From: CAMCVE01 sp039920645
GTDB lineage: Bacteria; Bdellovibrionota; UBA2428
NCBI GenBank assembly: GCA_039920645.1
Contig: JBDSDI010000131.1
Span: 1 to 14,701, forward strand
Length of the DNA stretch: 14,701 nucleotides
Direction of reading: 5' to 3'
Shown here in pieces: positions 14,223-14,701 of the stretch. The position numbers were made by a program, and so were the translations under genes. How positions within the stretch are numbered: position 1 is the first letter of the stretch; the number at the start of each line of letters is the position of its first letter. The notes beneath the pieces are model-generated. The model had not been told where the DNA came from. It searched no databases and saw nothing but the letters and a program-made list of their open reading frames with translations.

Positions 14223-14701
14223 TCACAAGTTGAACATGTATTCGGGGATCGAGACGATATATTTAAGGTTAAAGCTCCAGCGCAGATACATTTTGATAGG
14301 AAGCGATGCCATTACGAGCAACAACATCACCATCATGCCGTAACGGACCAATCCCATTTCCTCGAACATCTTCTTGAGGATGGTTTTGGCGAGGAGAAAC
14401 GGAATCACGGTCATATAAGCGCCGATCAGAAGAATCCCGACGCTCTCGCGCAGCAGAATACTCGAAGGCAGCCCCACATTGAGGATCTGAACCCATACAA
14501 TCTCGGACAAGTTGATGTTGGCGAGCGCCACGACCTTGTGCGTGTCCCACATCTCGAACGGACCGAAGAAGTTCCAGCCCGGCCCGCGCATGAAAGTCCC
14601 GAGGAAGATAAGTGCGATCCAAAGAACGATGAAACCGAATCCAAAGACCCATACCGCCCAAAAACGTTCTTTGATCGTGTAGTAGCCATTACCCTTCGGA
14701 T
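14223..14701 (-). CDS. C-terminal part of a cytochrome b-like quinol oxidoreductase subunit, cut by window edge
   Basis: The frame is open from the right edge (first full codon at 14699) to a TGA at 14223-14225, giving 158 visible residues. The gene start lies outside. Three hydrophobic segments are visible at about 14-36, 81-105 and 117-135. The sequence between the first and second (GPGWNFFGPFEMWD at visible 39-52) resembles the region that holds PEWY in cytochrome b/subunit IV proteins, but the Glu is replaced by Gly. The preceding GYYTIKERFW segment and the position before a multihaem cytochrome c support a menaquinol-cytochrome c reductase of the Rieske/cytochrome b class as found in delta-proteobacteria-like groups. 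An NrfD-like or other quinol-interacting membrane subunit is an alternative. Confidence 0.65.
   Translation of the reverse strand, partial: PKGNGYYTIKERFWAVWVFGFGFIVLWIALIFLGTFMRGPGWNFFGPFEMWDTHKVVALANINLSEIVWVQILNVGLPSSILLRESVGILLIGAYMTVIPFLLAKTILKKMFEEMGLVRYGMMVMLLLVMASLPIKMYLRWSFNLKYIVSIPEYMFNL

Noticed and set aside
1..14701. CRISPR array, tRNA, rRNA, insertion sequence or phage genes
   Set aside because: No regularly spaced DNA repeats, cloverleaf, rRNA segment, transposase or terminal inverted repeats were recognised by eye; the repeats seen are protein-level tracts.

Overview
The window looks like chromosomal DNA of a Gram-negative, moderately GC-rich bacterium. The evidence is a lipoprotein signal peptide, a large Sec-exported protein, a SohB-type protease, a BolA protein, and a cytochrome b plus multiheme cytochrome c respiratory module. 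The style (huge exported coiled-coil protein, collagen-like lipoprotein, rnc-era-der cluster, divergent cytochrome b complex) suggests the former delta-proteobacteria, most likely Bdellovibrionota. That placement is an impression and was not tested.

Left part (1-4250, plus strand): the tail of an unidentified gene ends at 241. A 110-bp spacer with a tandem AT-rich palindrome follows, then a 1275-residue exported protein (352-4179). That protein has a signal peptide, about 670 residues of coiled coil, a strict Gly-every-fourth-residue tract (726-804), a Tyr-every-fourth-residue tract (932-948), and a beta-rich C-terminus resembling Ig-like domains. A strong hairpin at 4214-4252 sits between this gene and the convergent minus-strand genes.

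Middle part (4251-11161, minus strand): seven genes read rnc, era, der, an SNF-type transporter, a collagen-like lipoprotein, bolA and a sohB-like protease. Gaps are 38 nt or less, with two ATGA stop/start overlaps (era/der and lipoprotein/bolA), so this is probably one operon. It joins RNA and ribosome maturation (RNase III, Era, Der) to an envelope set (transporter, lipoprotein, membrane protease) and a BolA protein.

Right part (11203-14701, minus strand): the end of a respiratory operon. A C-terminal cytochrome b-like membrane subunit, cut by the window edge, is followed 12 nt later by a 986-residue membrane-anchored cytochrome c. This cytochrome has a coiled-coil stalk and eight CXXCH haem sites, arranged as a cluster of three plus five tandem Met-ligated class I domains. 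A terminator follows. By inference this is a quinol:electron-acceptor oxidoreductase whose remaining subunits lie beyond the right edge.

No tRNA, rRNA, CRISPR array, insertion sequence or phage gene was recognised. The strongest candidates for something undescribed are the coiled-coil octahaem cytochrome with its atypical cytochrome b partner, and the giant exported protein with Gly and Tyr tetrad tracts.
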